DNA from: Siphonodentalium dalli
Taxonomy: Eukaryota; Mollusca; Scaphopoda; Gadilida; Siphonodentaliidae
NCBI GenBank assembly: GCA_032622095.1
Contig: CP136063.1
Location: 7,419,814 to 7,483,813 of the forward strand
Direction of reading: 5' to 3'
DNA length: 64,000 bases
Part shown: piece by piece, positions 22,723-34,376 of the stretch
Layout of the letters: each line of letters opens with the position of its first letter
How positions within the stretch are numbered: the first letter of the stretch is position 1
The notes under the pieces: model-generated
The model's database searches: none
The model's input: the letters and a program-made list of their open reading frames with translations, nothing else
Told to the model about the DNA's origin: nothing
Position numbers and translations under genes: made by a program

Positions 22723-22885
22723 TACGGATTATCTGTCATGTGGACTGTTTTTTATGGAGGTGTAACCGCGAGGTGAGTGGTCACAACTTGTGTAAAATCC
22801 GAAGGGTTTTCCATACAAGTTATGACCACTCACCTCGCGGTTACATCTTCATAAAAACAGTCCACATGCCAGTTAATCCTTATAT
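22723..22885. repeat. Long palindromic foldback
   Basis: Stem arms of about 65-70 bp (CATGTGGACTGTTTTTTATG ... complement ... AAAAACAGTCCACATG) include a perfect GTAACCGCGAGGTGAGTGGT and its complement. They are separated by a loop of about 20 bp around AATCCGAAGGGTTTT. It looks like a foldback MITE. No clear target duplication seen. It lies in the intron upstream of the second EF-hand exon. Confidence 0.8.
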
Positions 22886-23600
22886 TTATATACATTTAGC
22901 GAAAAAGCCACTTTTGTAAATGTATTTAAATCGAAAAGTGTATAGTGACAAAACCAGTCCAAAATATCCATTAGCACCCTTGGCAAAAGTTAACAGGAAC
23001 AATTTATCTTTATATTGAAACCCGATGATTTATTAAGTCAATCCTGCGCGAGTCCAAATGCGCTCAAAACATTACGCGTTCGTCTTTCCAAAACAAATGA
23101 CGCGTCGATGTAATTATGAGGCTGCAATTATGACCTCTTGCGCGTTCACCGAGAAATAAATGCAACTAGCCACGTGGGCGCCGACAAATCGGAATGCTGG
23201 CTTTAGTGAAAATCACACTTAGTATGTAAATATATTACATTGATTATACTGGGTGTAACCAATATAAACGCATTCCACATGCAATATATGACCTTTACTT
23301 CAATCCCCACACAATTTTTATCCAACTCACGTCTCATTTTCCTGTTGCCCATCATCGATACATTATGCATCCATAAGTTGAAATGTCTAACGATTAACAG
23401 CGAGGATCCAATGAATCAAATGGAAATAAAACAACATGGATCTACTTCAGTTTAGGGGTGGATCTACTTCAGTTTAGGGGGTGTATCTTGTTTAGATATT
23501 ATAAATTTCAAGTTAAGCGCCCCCAAACAAAGACCGCCCAGTCACTTCCCCGACTTTATATCTTAGTCAGAAAAAAAACATAATTTAACGCTTTTGAATC
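22886..23600 (-). other. Intron between EF-hand exons, nothing recognised
   Basis: Contains a small tandem GGATCTACTTCAGTTTAGGG duplication at 23439-23480 and a block at about 23225-23275 resembling 22610-22680. No exon or ORF of note. Confidence 0.4.
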
Positions 23601-23609
23601 ACTTTGATT

Positions 23610-23880
23610 CCCGGTTTCAAGTCGTCGTGACTAACGGTCGTATGCGGCGGATGACTAACGGTCGTATAACGCGATTATGCCTTAATTCCCTGTTGACTAT
23701 GACGTAATTAACAGTCGTTTAGCGGGGTAACTATTAACGCTATCGACTGACATTAATGCCCCGTTTGAACTCGTCCTGACTAACAGACATATAACCGGTG
23801 TAACTACATTAATGATATCAACTGACATTAAAGCCCTGTTGAACATAGCGTAATTAATAGATATGTCCAGTTTTGGTGCA
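23610..23880 (-). repeat. Degenerate exon-end copies in the intron
   Basis: Phrases such as TTTGAACTCGTCCTGACTAA (near 23764) and TTTCAAGTCGTCGTGACTAA (near 23617) resemble the reverse complement of the 3' end of the EF-hand exon at 24634 (CTTGAACTCGTCGTGACTAA). They appear to be older relatives of the 45-bp array at 24480-24633, separated from it by another repeat. Confidence 0.5.
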
Positions 23881-23889
23881 GGAAATATA

Positions 23890-24415
23890 CGTTATGCATT
23901 TGTAACCTGGTTACATAGGTTACATTTACAAGTCGTTTCAAAAATGCGACACGTCGCATTTTTAGAACGTCTTGCTAATGTAACTTTGTAACCCTTTTTT
24001 AGCAAGGATAGGTGAAATATTTTTCATTTTTCTACTTGGAGTTATTCTCTGCTAATCATTTGTAACCGTAACCGCGAAAACACGTCGCATTTTAAGAACG
24101 ACTTGCAAATGTAACTTTGTAACCCTATTTTAACAAGGATAGGTGAAATATTTTTTTTTTCTAGTCGGAGTTATTCTCTGCTAATCATTTGTAACCGTAA
24201 CCGCAAAAACACGTCGCATTTTTAAAACGACTTCCAAATGTAACTTTGTATTTCCTAATGTAAAAAAAAAATAGGGTGCATTTGTAACCGGGTTACTGGT
24301 CGCAGCTAACGTACGAGCAAACGTTGAGTCGACTTAGAAAAAAACGACTTGGAAAAAAATGCACGACGTATTTGTAACCCAGTAACTGGTTGCAAATGCG
24401 TCCTATTTTTTTTTT
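23890..24415. repeat. Interspersed and tandem GTAACTTTGTAACC repeat
   Basis: Roughly three tandem units of about 120 bp containing AATGTAACTTTGTAACC, GGATAGGTGAAATATTTTT and GGAGTTATTCTCTGCTAATC, with flanking inverted pieces (GTAACCTGGTTACATAGGTT). Related, in reverse orientation, to 19081-19330. Non-coding. Confidence 0.75.
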
Positions 24416-24479
24416 GCACCAAAATCAGCCATATATGGTAATTAACGGTCCTATAGCTGGGTAACTCTATTAACGCTAT

Positions 24480-24633
24480 CAACTGACCTTAATGCCCTGC
24501 TTGAACTCGTCGTGACTAACAGACATACTGACCTTAGTGCCCGGTTTGAACTCGTCGTGACTAACAGACATACTGACCTTAATGCCCTGCTTGAACTCGT
24601 CGTGACAAACAGACATACTGCCGTCGTACTAAC
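24480..24633 (-). repeat. 45-bp array copied from exon end plus splice donor
   Basis: Three copies of a unit that on the minus strand reads ATGTCTGTTAGTCACGACGA ... GGCATTAAG/GTCAGT. They lie immediately downstream of the real donor of the exon at 24634-24891. Copies start at about 24482, 24527 and 24572. The first junction also carries an extra 11 bp (ACGACGGCAGT), so the outer copies are out of frame with the exon. Each copy keeps a GT donor-like site. Confidence 0.85.
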
Positions 24634-24891
24634 CTTAATGCCCTGCTTGAACTCGTCGTGACTAACAGACATACTGCCGTCGTCATCAAATCGAGCGAAG
24701 AGATCGACGAGCTTAATGCCTTCCTCCTCCAGGTAGTTATCTATAACCAGCAACGCCTCCTTCACTACGTCATATCCGCCCTTCTTCTTCTTCCCGTAAG
24801 AGTCGGTGTACCCGTATATAACCTCAATCCCGTCGTGTGCCTCCTTTAACTCCTCTATCTTGGGAATTACTCTGTCACTCAATATCACGTC
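24634..24891 (-). CDS. LRR/EF-hand gene, linker and first EF-hand exon
   Basis: Acceptor TTTTAATCAG, donor AAG/GTTAGT. 258 bp, 86 codons, phase 0 at both ends. It begins DVILSDRVIPKIEELKE, continuing the final LRR strand from exon 28412-28507 (LLDLS then DVILSD). A lysine-rich linker (SYGKKKKGGYDVV) and an EF-hand entering helix (LEEEGIKLVDLFARF) follow, then the loop DDDGSMSVSHDE. That loop has D1, D3, S5, S9 and E12 ligands but Met at position 6 instead of Gly. It then ends FKQGIK. The 3' end is tandemly duplicated into the intron (24480-24633). Known LRRC74-like proteins have RI-type LRRs. Their cellular role is poorly defined, so calcium-modulated scaffolding is only an inference. Confidence 0.9.
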
Positions 24892-25120
24892 CTGATTAAA
24901 ATGAAGTAGTTTAATTACGGTATGTTCGACTCGCATATGTACATATTCGGTATCCATTTGGCAATTAGCGTTCACAAGCTGATTAGTTCATAGCCATGAT
25001 GACATATGTTCATGCATTTTAATTTGTTCATGTTATGACAATTACTTCAGCGAATGCGTGAACATTATCATATCACATGTAATATGAAATAACCATATCG
25101 TATATGCTATATCTGTTTTA
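24892..25120. other. Intron sequence, nothing recognised
   Basis: AT-rich DNA between the EF-hand exon acceptor and the direct repeat at 25121. No branch point or other element can be assigned with confidence. Confidence 0.35.
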
Positions 25121-25786
25121 ACCGGTACGCATGCACCATAACTATGTGATAAACCCTGTGCCAATGCATTCTCTTATACATGCGAGTCGACCACATGTCG
25201 CCTCGCATATATAAGAGAATGCATTGGCCTAACAAATTTGGTATTAGGTTTTTATAATTGTTAACAAAATAATGTCAAAATTATTTTAAAAATGACCAAA
25301 AAATTATAAAAACAATTATAAAAAAAATGACAACAAAATAATAAAGACTGTTAGAAAAGATTATAAAAATATCCGAACCTATTATTTATATAATTTTTTC
25401 TTACATTGTTTAACATGCTTTTGTCATTTTTTATAATTCTTTATTGAATTCTACACCAATTTTTATCATTTTTTCTGTTATTTTTAACAATTTTATCATC
25501 TTTTCTTAGATTCTTTACCAATTATTAAAATTTTATAATTTCTTCTTACTTTCTTTAACAATATTTATTATTTTTTATCATTATTTCTTACAATCTTTAA
25601 CAATGATGTATAATTATTCTTATATCAATTCTTACATTTGTTAACAATTAAAAAAAACTATTATATAATTTGCTAGGCCAATGCATTCGCTTATATATGC
25701 GAGGCGACCTATGGTCGACTCGCATATATAAGCGAATGCATTAGCACATGGTTTACTACCCACCGGTACGCATGCACCATCACTAT
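25121..25786. mobile_element. Hairpin-cassette element, TAAACCC chassis, with 25-bp direct repeats
   Basis: Hairpin cassettes at about 25160-25227 and 25678-25745 flank a 450-bp spacer made of repeated TTTCTTACATTCTTTAACAA-type phrases. Termini read TAAACCCTGTGC and GCACATGGTTTA. Outside them lies a direct repeat ACCGGTACGCATGCACCAT (25121-25139 and 25762-25780) that extends to about 25 bp with one mismatch. This is longer than a usual target duplication. A partial copy with the same right flank is at 36.70-36.91 kb. Confidence 0.75.
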
Positions 25787-25878
25787 CTATTAACTGATGT
25801 TATGTTCGTGATTCGTGAGTGATATGGTGACACTATCATGTAATTTTAGTTGGAAATTGCCGTAATTTTGAGGTCATT

Positions 25879-28080
25879 AGAGACCTTTCGCATCCTCACG
25901 TTTACGATTACAAATACGGATAGCTATTCGTAGTCGTAAGTCTATCCGTATGGCCAAAAAGTCCTTTCGCAAAACGATCACGCGTAAGAGTTTTGACGAA
26001 CACTTACCATCATTATTTCGTACCACTTTTACAAATCAAAGCGTGTGTTTGGTATACAGTCCCTTAATACTTCACATATCGTCTCATTTGCAACAATGCG
26101 ATAATAATGACCTGTTTATATTGTCAATAATTCGACCAGTTACAAGGTACGACCCGGGATTCTCGTGATATATTATGGCAATACAGGTATAAATGCCAGG
26201 TCATTATATGTGGTGGAAATTCAGTTCGTTGTTATCATGGATGACCTGATAGACGTTATGCTGGGGAAGAGGGGTTCCTAAATTTGGACCTCACATCAAC
26301 CACGACGCTACCACTTCAAGACCCTTTCAGTCCACAATTTCATTTCAATTCGATTTCGGCAGGAAGACAGTCTTGCCAGATTATGCCATCGCATGCCATC
26401 GCCCACAATATACGACAGAATTATCCATAATTGTCATCATTATTATGTAATATGTTTGTGCAGGGACGTGGCTAGAGGGTCTCCGTTGGGATGTCCATCT
26501 TGATAATTCCAACTGCACCCCCCCCCCCCCCTTGAATCAAACCAGAGACAAGGCCGTGCATAATTCCTTTTTCACACCCGCCTTGAATCAAACCAAAACA
26601 CCAGTTGAATCAGACCAAAGGTTTTTGCAAAATTTCATTCCCTCATTGCACCTATAAGTGTTCACATGCCTAATAGCCTATTTACAAACCATGGTTCTAT
26701 CTACCCGGTATCATAATATTCATATATTTTGAACCTGAAAATTGCACAAATCCTAACATCTAGTGGTCTAACTACAGACAAATGCACACCACTACGGACA
26801 ATAGACCAGGACACACCGGGCCGACCACGGTTGTTCGGCCCCGTGTGAGAAAATTCATACTCTCCCTTAGTTTGGAAATTTTTAGTCAACAATTTTAACC
26901 AAATGTAGTAAAATATTGTTTATCTTAAACTCATTAGCAGTTTTTTATTGGCCACGGGGGGGGGGGGACCAGGACACACCGGACCGAACATGGTTCGGCC
27001 CGGTGTGCGAAAATTTTGCAACCTGAACAAGAAAATCGCAAAATCCTGGCATCTAGACTAGCCTCAAGCATTCATAGAGTTGGAAATTTCCAACTGATGA
27101 CAATTCCAAGGACAATTTTCACCAAATGTAGGACAATATTATTTTCTTAAATTAACTAGAAGTTTTTGACTGGCCACGGGGAGGGACCAGGACACAAGCT
27201 TTCCAAGTGTTAGAAATTTCCAACTGATGGCCATTTCAGTCCAAAATTGTTATCAAAAGAAGGAAAATATGCTAATATTGGTCCAAAAACAATAAACTCC
27301 CCACAATAAATTGTTTGAAAATCAAACTACAAGAACATTTTCAACCTATTGTTGGTATGAAATTTCCAACTAATGTTGTGTCAGGTATGAAATTTCCAAC
27401 TGTTGAAAATTTTGACCCAAGTTGGTGGGTGGGACAGCCCCCCCCCCCCAAACCCCCCTGTCGCCACGTCTCTGTATATGTGTATTGGAAATAAAATATC
27501 CTATCATATCCAGGCCTATCACCTCTTTGGGTTTAGGAAATCCAACATAAGGTTGGTGTTCTCGCTGATGTGCATCACTTCTGATTTGGTCCTATCAAAT
27601 CGAAACATAGTCGACACGGTGATGTCGGTGGGTGTGCCAAATAGTCTTTTAGTACAACCATATCCATGCCAGTCGTGTATTTGTGGCGACTGCTTTCATA
27701 GTGCACTTCTATATATTACTGCAAAGTTTTGTGTGGCAGCCAGCGATGACTATCCGTTGTGAATAGCGATCTTATTTCGCGGGAAGCTCGAGATTCACGA
27801 CGACGGGTAGAGTGATTGCCAATCTAAACAGCACATCGAGGTCGTAGCTCAATATAACTGGATGGTTTACATGATATACATATACAGTCTCGAACGGAGT
27901 AAAGTGATATATTGCAGAAAATAAATTTCAGGTGTTATTTGAGCTTATTAGAAAACATGAGATCGTAACCGTTATTACGGATAGTAAAATACGACAACGA
28001 TTAGAAAGTACACAAATGTTGGTGACGTAGTACCCTATCCGTATCCGTAATCGTAAACGTGAGTTTTGCGAAAGGTCTCT
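25879..28080. mobile_element. 2.2-kb TIR element, copy 1 (with nested hAT-like insertion)
   Basis: Inverted termini AGAGACCTTTCGCA and TGCGAAAGGTCTCT-type (right: TTGCGAAAGGTCTCT), extended inward by CACGTTTACGATTAC and TACGGATAG for about 50 bp. It is the inverted counterpart of 46265-48219, and a terminal fragment occurs at 43937-43990. It carries a 72-aa open frame (25950-26168) and a nested element at 26461-27474. Target duplication is short and AT-rich (ATT on both sides here). Superfamily not assigned. No transposase. Confidence 0.8.
26461..27474. mobile_element. hAT-like element nested in the TIR element
   Basis: Inverted ends CAGGGACGTGGCTAGAGGG and CCCTGTCGCCACGTCTCTG. Near-matching 8-bp flanks TGTTTGTG (26453-26460) and TATATGTG (27475-27482) both differ by one base from TGTATGTG, the complement of the perfect CACATACA duplication around the sister insertion at 46836-47644. 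The interior has poly-C runs and repeated phrases such as GGAAATTTCCAACTGATG. Non-coding. Confidence 0.75.
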
Positions 28081-28259
28081 ATTCTTATCGTACTTACGAC
28101 AAAATGATTGCATTAAATCATTAGAATTACAGAGATTATAATCCCTATATACCATCAAACTCTCAATTATTGAAATAGTGTGCAAAACTTACCCATACAG
28201 CTTTACCTGGCTTCACGTTTAAAGCAATGTTACGCGGCCATTGTTGGTCGGAAACAATA

Positions 28260-28390
28260 CAATTCAATTAACACACTGCACTCTGAATTTTAACTGTTCG
28301 ATATTGGAGATTACATTGTGATGTTATTAACAGACTGCACTCTGAATTTGAACTGTTCGATATTGGAGATTACATGTTGATGTTTTGCAT
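28260..28390. repeat. Two-copy tandem duplication, about 62 bp
   Basis: The block GACTGCACTCTGAATTTGAA plus CTGTTCGATATTGGAGATTA occurs twice, just downstream (in transcription order) of the donor of exon 28412-28507. Confidence 0.85.
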
Positions 28391-28411
28391 CCGGATTAGG
28401 ATTATACTCAC

Positions 28412-28507
28412 TGATAGGTCGAGGAGCTGGAGTGAGAAATCTTCGACATCTTTGAGCAACTCGACGGCTAGTGTGATGCATTCCTCTGGTATATTATTCT
28501 TACCAAT
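28412..28507 (-). CDS. LRR/EF-hand gene, last LRR exon
   Basis: Acceptor CCGTCCACAG, donor TCA/GTGAGT. 96 bp, 32 codons, phase 0 at both ends. It reads IGKNNIPEECITLAVELL, completing the LRR strand begun by STLETLR in exon 37321-37515 (L.I..NNI pattern). It then runs KDVEDFSLQLLDLS, a new LRR strand that continues into the next exon. The length is close to a single 28-residue RI-type repeat. Confidence 0.9.
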
Positions 28508-28568
28508 CTGTGGACGGAGACAGATGAACGTACGTGTATAAATAACGTATCTTCACAAAAATAGGTTC

Positions 28569-29779
28569 ATATCGGACAGGGTTGGCTGATTTAAATCAAG
28601 CGATTAAAATCATTGATTTAAATCAAGCGATTAAAATCATTGATTTAAATCAAGATTTAAATCAATGATTTTTTTCAAAAAAATCATTGATTTAAATCAA
28701 TTTTTTTTAAATGATTGCATAATGTCAAGAACTTGCAATATCTAACAAGGTTTTTTGTTAACTATAACATGATTATGATTAAAGACATATTATGGACTTG
28801 TTCGTGTGGGTGAACAGTTAGTATTCAGGCGCTATGCCAACTGGAGGAATGTAGCATTCTGCTAACATCGCCGAAAATCTCAAGCAAATAGACCAAACCA
28901 CTCCATAGAAAACATCGTCCAAACTACGCTCAATTGTAAATATTTACTTCTCAATTCGGGACGCAACTATTGGTGATAAACTAACAAAAATGATTTCGAC
29001 ATCAAGAGTCACTGCATTTAATTAATATATAAGAATGACGGTCTGTGTTGTAAATTTGGATATAATATGGTTGTAAAAATAACAACTTTGAGCAAGGTAT
29101 TCTACATTTCTATTTGATCACCCTACCGGAGTGTTTCACTTCACTTTAAATAATATACAAAATTGGATAATAGATATGAACATGTGCAGTAATTGTCAAC
29201 CCTATGGTACCATGATTACTGCTCCAGCAATGGCCTGTTCCGCTTATTTGTAACTACAATCAGATTCAGCACTCCTCATTACACTATTAAATTTCCTTTC
29301 CTTTTCTGATTGCCATACATGTAAATGCCAACCGAGTTATTCTACCATATACTCTGCCATTTAAACTACTCTAGTTGTCTAATGTCCATACTTGATACAT
29401 GTATATGGTGTGATTACATGTATGTCCTCAAGTCACAGAGGAGCAAAGGTGATTGAAAATATATTCAGTTCTCAGCTAAAATTTACTAAATTTAGTAGTA
29501 AATCTTTAAGCACAGGTCTACCTATCGAGATATCACAACATTGGAACTCACATGGACCTAGTGTATGCACAATTAAAGTACATGGTTGCTATATCTGTAC
29601 TGCCATGATATTTGTGCTTCATACATGTAGTTATACAAAAAATAATAAATAATAATAGAATTTTGATTAATCCAGCCTTGGATATAATAAGCAACACCTG
29701 TTAGAACCTTCATTTATCAAAGACATTGCACAATTGATTATTTTCATAAATCAAAAAAATCACCAACCCTGATATCGGA
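28569..29779. mobile_element. Non-autonomous hAT-like element with perfect 8-bp TSD
   Basis: Element 28577-29771 begins CAGGGTTGGCTGATTT and ends AAATCACCAACCCTG. It is flanked by identical ATATCGGA repeats (28569-28576, 29772-29779). Subterminal GATTTAAATCA repeats (28594-28710) are typical of hAT families. The interior holds a copy of the interspersed repeat also seen at 9756-10130. Short open frames (for example near 29392) show no transposase similarity. Confidence 0.85.
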
Positions 29780-30194
29780 CCTACATGTTCCACCTAATGC
29801 GCACGAGTGTAGACTATAAACGATATCTGATCCTACGGATGATACCATAGGTTTTGATATGCGATCTTTATATGTTTTTAGTGATTTTATATGAAGGGTA
29901 ATAAATCTATAAAGAATGTCCCTTTACTAAATAACGGTGATTTGTATGAGAAATTACAACACCACAATATATCAACTCTGGTGAAATATAAGTCAAATTC
30001 TTCTATAGGGTGTGTGGGCTTGGGGGAGGTTTGGGGTACGCTCTTTAAAATACTTCTTCAAATATTTCCGTTATTTCGTCAAAAACACTTCTTCAAATAT
30101 CTCCGTTATTTAGTTAATAATTTTTTTTTCTTATTTTAGGATCACATATCAAAATTCAGAGGATATGGTGATCCCCTTTTCATTTTGATATATT
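29780..30194. other. Intron sequence before the giant foldback
   Basis: Contains a small CACTTCTTCAAATATCTCCG duplication at about 30050-30110. No exon or known element. Confidence 0.4.
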
Positions 30195-32029
30195 AGAGGA
30201 GCGGTCTTGACCCGAATTTTTTTTGTTTTTTATTTTTTCTTTTACACACGGAAAAATTATATATCATATGAAAGTAGAAGATGTAGGCTTCATGTTCTGC
30301 CCTGCTGTAAAATGTGAAAGTGGTGCCGTTGCCATGGAAACAGAATGTAAACAATGTAGACACAGTTTGATATTAAACCATTTCCGCAAATGCTAAAAAA
30401 TAATTTAAGCCCATTCTAGGACAGGAACAGACGTTGAAGATCATTTATTGATGATTTGTCCACTATAACTATGTTCCAACGATTCCATTATTAAATAGGA
30501 TGCACATATAGGTTATACGGGTCTTTATTGCCATTTTGGGGTGAACAATGGTGATTTTTGCAAAAAAAAGCGATAATTTTGGAATTGGAACATTTATTGA
30601 ATACTACATTGGTTACAGTAATAATTTATGCATTATTATGATGGCATCATACCTGTACTTAAAATTAATTTGGATAAAACTGCCGAAAACGCCCAATACC
30701 AAGAGAAATACCTGTTACCATGGAAACGATATTTAAAAATACAAAAAATGCCGTTATTGGAAAGAAATGAAGACCTATAACCCTTGCGACACAATATAAC
30801 TTTTAGAAATTTGTTTTTTATAACATGCACTTTTAATCCGGACTTCTGTGTTGGGGTGATTGATGCGGTTTATTCAGCTGTTGTCATGGAAACGGACCAA
30901 ATGTCGCCAAATAATGATGTATTTTTCCCATAGAGCTGACATTTAAAGCATGTAATTTTATGAAGCAAAGCGTATTATGACAACCCGTTATAGATGTCTC
31001 AAAACCTTTTTCAAAGATTACTATTTCCCAATTATCTCAGTAGTATCTAGGATGCACATATAGGATATGAAGGTTTTATTGCCATTTTGGGGTAAAAACT
31101 GTTAATTTTTGCAAAAAATGCGATAATTTTGGAATTGAAACATTTATTTGATACTACATTGGTTACAGTAATAATTTATACATATTATGATGGCTTCTTA
31201 CGTGTGCTTCAATATAGTTTTGATAAAACTGCAAAAAAAGCCCAATACCCTGAGAAATACCTATCACCATGGAAACGATATTAAAAAATACACAAAATTT
31301 CATTATTGGAAAGAAATGAAGTTCTATAACCATTGCGACACAAATTAACTTTTTGAATAATGAATAATTATGTTTTCCCCTATAAACCGGACATTTAAAT
31401 TGTGAATTTTATCAAGCAAAACATATTGTAACAACCTGTTATAGGTATCTTAAAATCTTCAACTCATATATATAATACAATAGGGGATAAGAGCACCCCT
31501 AAGACGACTTTCCTGCAGGTTTGCCAGACAAATTTACCATTATGTGAACGTACCCTGACATGGTAATCATCAGACTCAGAGTCCACGTGTTTTGATCATT
31601 TTATTCCCAATTTCTCAGCTGTTTATGTGGATCTAGACGAAAATTGTCTAAATAGTGATGTATTTTGCACAATTCTTTTTATTATTGGAAATTGTGTGAA
31701 AAATTACGGGTATGTTTAAAAACCAACACCACGTATCTGGAAAATGCCATGATAGGATTTTAAAAGATTCGCTGTCTGAGAATTATGAAACTGATTTGAA
31801 AGCAAATAGTTGATGATTATAAGCTACATCCCTAAATAGTAATTACCTGTACTTACTCGGAATAACGGCATAACAAGTTCCTGGAATATATCACATCCGA
31901 ACCCCTTTGGGTCAAATGTAGACCTGCATGATTAAAATGGGTCATGTAGTGTGATAATAGTGAGGATTGCTATGCAAATGCGGTGATATGGTACGCCATA
32001 GCTGCCTTATGTCAAGCTCAGGCAATATA

Positions 32030-33780
32030 TCCGGTTAATATATCAATATATGTGGTTAGTTAGTCATTATATGCAGTTTCTTTGTCAATAAATGTGGTCA
32101 GTTAGTCAATATATAAATCTACTTTGTCAAAATGTGCAATTGCATTGACAATATATGCAGCTAATTTATCAATATATATGGTTAGTTAGTCAATATATGC
32201 ATCTACTTTGTCTAAGAAGCTGCATATAATGACAAACTGACCACATATATTGACAAAGTAGCTGCATATAATGACTATCCAACCTCATATATTGACTAAG
32301 TAGCTGCATATAATGACTAACAGATCACATATATTGACTAAGTAGTTGCATATAATGACTGACTAACACATATATTGACAAAGGAACTGCATATAATGAC
32401 TAACTAACCGCATATATTGACTAAGTAGCTGCATATAATGACTAACTAACTGCTTATATTGACTAAGTAACTGCATATAATGACTAACTAACTGCCTAAA
32501 TTGACTGAGTAACTGCTTATAATGACTAACTAATCACACATGTTGACTAAGTATCTACACATACTGACTAACTAACTGCTTATATTGACTACGTAGCTGC
32601 ATATAGAGACTAACTATCCGCATATATTGACTAAATAGCTGCATAATGACTAACTGACCACATATATTGACTAAGTAGTTGCATATAATGACTAACTAAC
32701 CGCATATATTGACCAAGTAGCCGCATATAATGACTAACTGACCAAATATTGACTAATTATTTGCATATAATGACTAACTGACCGCATATACTGACTAAGT
32801 AGATTAATATAATGACTAACTGACCACAAATATTGACTAAGTAGTTGCATATAATGACTAACTAACCGCATATATTGACTAAGTAGCTGCATATAATGAC
32901 TAACTGATCGTATATATTAACTAATTAGCTGCATATAATGACTAACTGACCATATATATTGACTATGTAGCTGCATATAATGACTAGCTAACCGCATATA
33001 TTGACTAAGTTGTTACATATAATGACTAACTGACCGCATATATTGACTAAGTAGTTACATGTAATGACTAACTAACCGCATATATTGACTAAGTAGCTGC
33101 ATATAATGACTAACTGATCGCATATATTGACTAAGTAGCTGCATATAATGACTAACTGACCGCATATATTGACTAAGTGGTTACATATAATGACTAACTG
33201 GCCGCATATATTGACTAAGTAGTTACATGTAATGACTAACTAGCCGCATATATTGACTAATTAGCTGCATATAATGACTAACTAACCGCATGTATTGACT
33301 AAGTAGTTGCATATAATGACTAACTAACCACATATATTGACTAAGCACCTGCAAACAATGACTAACTAATCATATATATATATTGATAAAGTAGCTGGAT
33401 ATATTGTCAATGCAATTGCACATTTTGGCATAATAGATGTATATATTGACTAACTTACCACATTTATTGACAAAGAAACTGCATATAATGACTAACTAAC
33501 CGAATATAGTGACTAATTTGCTACATATATTGACTAACTAACCAAATTAATGGACAAAGTATTGACCAACTAACCACATATATTGGAAACGTAACTGCAT
33601 ATATTTGCAAAGTAGCTGCATATATTGACTTAACTAACCACATATATTGACAAATTAGCTGCATATATTGACTAACTAACCTCCAATATTGACAAAGTAG
33701 CCAAATATAATTGCAAAGAGGCTGGTTCTATTGACTAACTAACCACATATATTGATATATTAACCGGATATATTGCCTGA
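32030..33780. repeat. 42-bp minisatellite (two 21-bp half-units) at the foldback centre
   Basis: Units such as GACTAAGTAGCTGCATATAA and TGACTAACTGACCGCATATA alternate. Each half-unit starts GACTAA and ends in an ATAT-rich stretch. Units are in the opposite orientation at about 32040-32210, so the array itself folds back. About 30 full units, decaying to both sides. Confidence 0.9.
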
Positions 33781-34376
33781 GCTTGACATAATGCAGCTAT
33801 TGCGTACCATATCACCGCATTTGCATAGCAATCCTCACTATTATCACACTACATGACCCATTTTAATCATGCAGGTCTACATTTGACCCAAAGGGGTTCG
33901 GATGTGATATATTCCAGGAACTTGTTATGCCGTTATTCTGAGTAAGTACAGGTAATTACTATTTAGGGATGTAGCTTATAATCATCAACTATTTGCTTTC
34001 AAATCAGTTTCATAATTCCCAGACAGCGATGTCCAGTTTATAGGGGAAAACGTCAATATTCATTACTCAAAAAGTTAATTTGTGTCGCAATGGTTATAGA
34101 ACTTCATTTCTTTCCAATAATGAAATTTTGTGTATTTTTTTAATATCGTTTCCATGGTGATAGGTATTTCTCATGGTATTGGGCTTTTTCTGCAGTTTTA
34201 TCAAAACTAGATTTAAGCACACGTAAGAAGCCATCATAATATGTATAAATTATTACTGTAACCAATGTAGTATCAAATAAATGTTTCAATTCCAAAATTA
34301 TCGCATTTTTTGCAAAAATTAACAGTTTTTACCCCAAAATGGCAATAAAACCTTCATATCCTATATGTGCATCCTA

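Noticed and set aside
25950-26168. 72-codon frame MAKKSFRKT... conserved in both TIR copies (also 47930-48148)
   Set aside because: Comparing the two copies by eye, about 8 substitutions change 6 residues and only one is silent. That looks neutral, so the shared frame reflects shared ancestry of the repeat and not selection.
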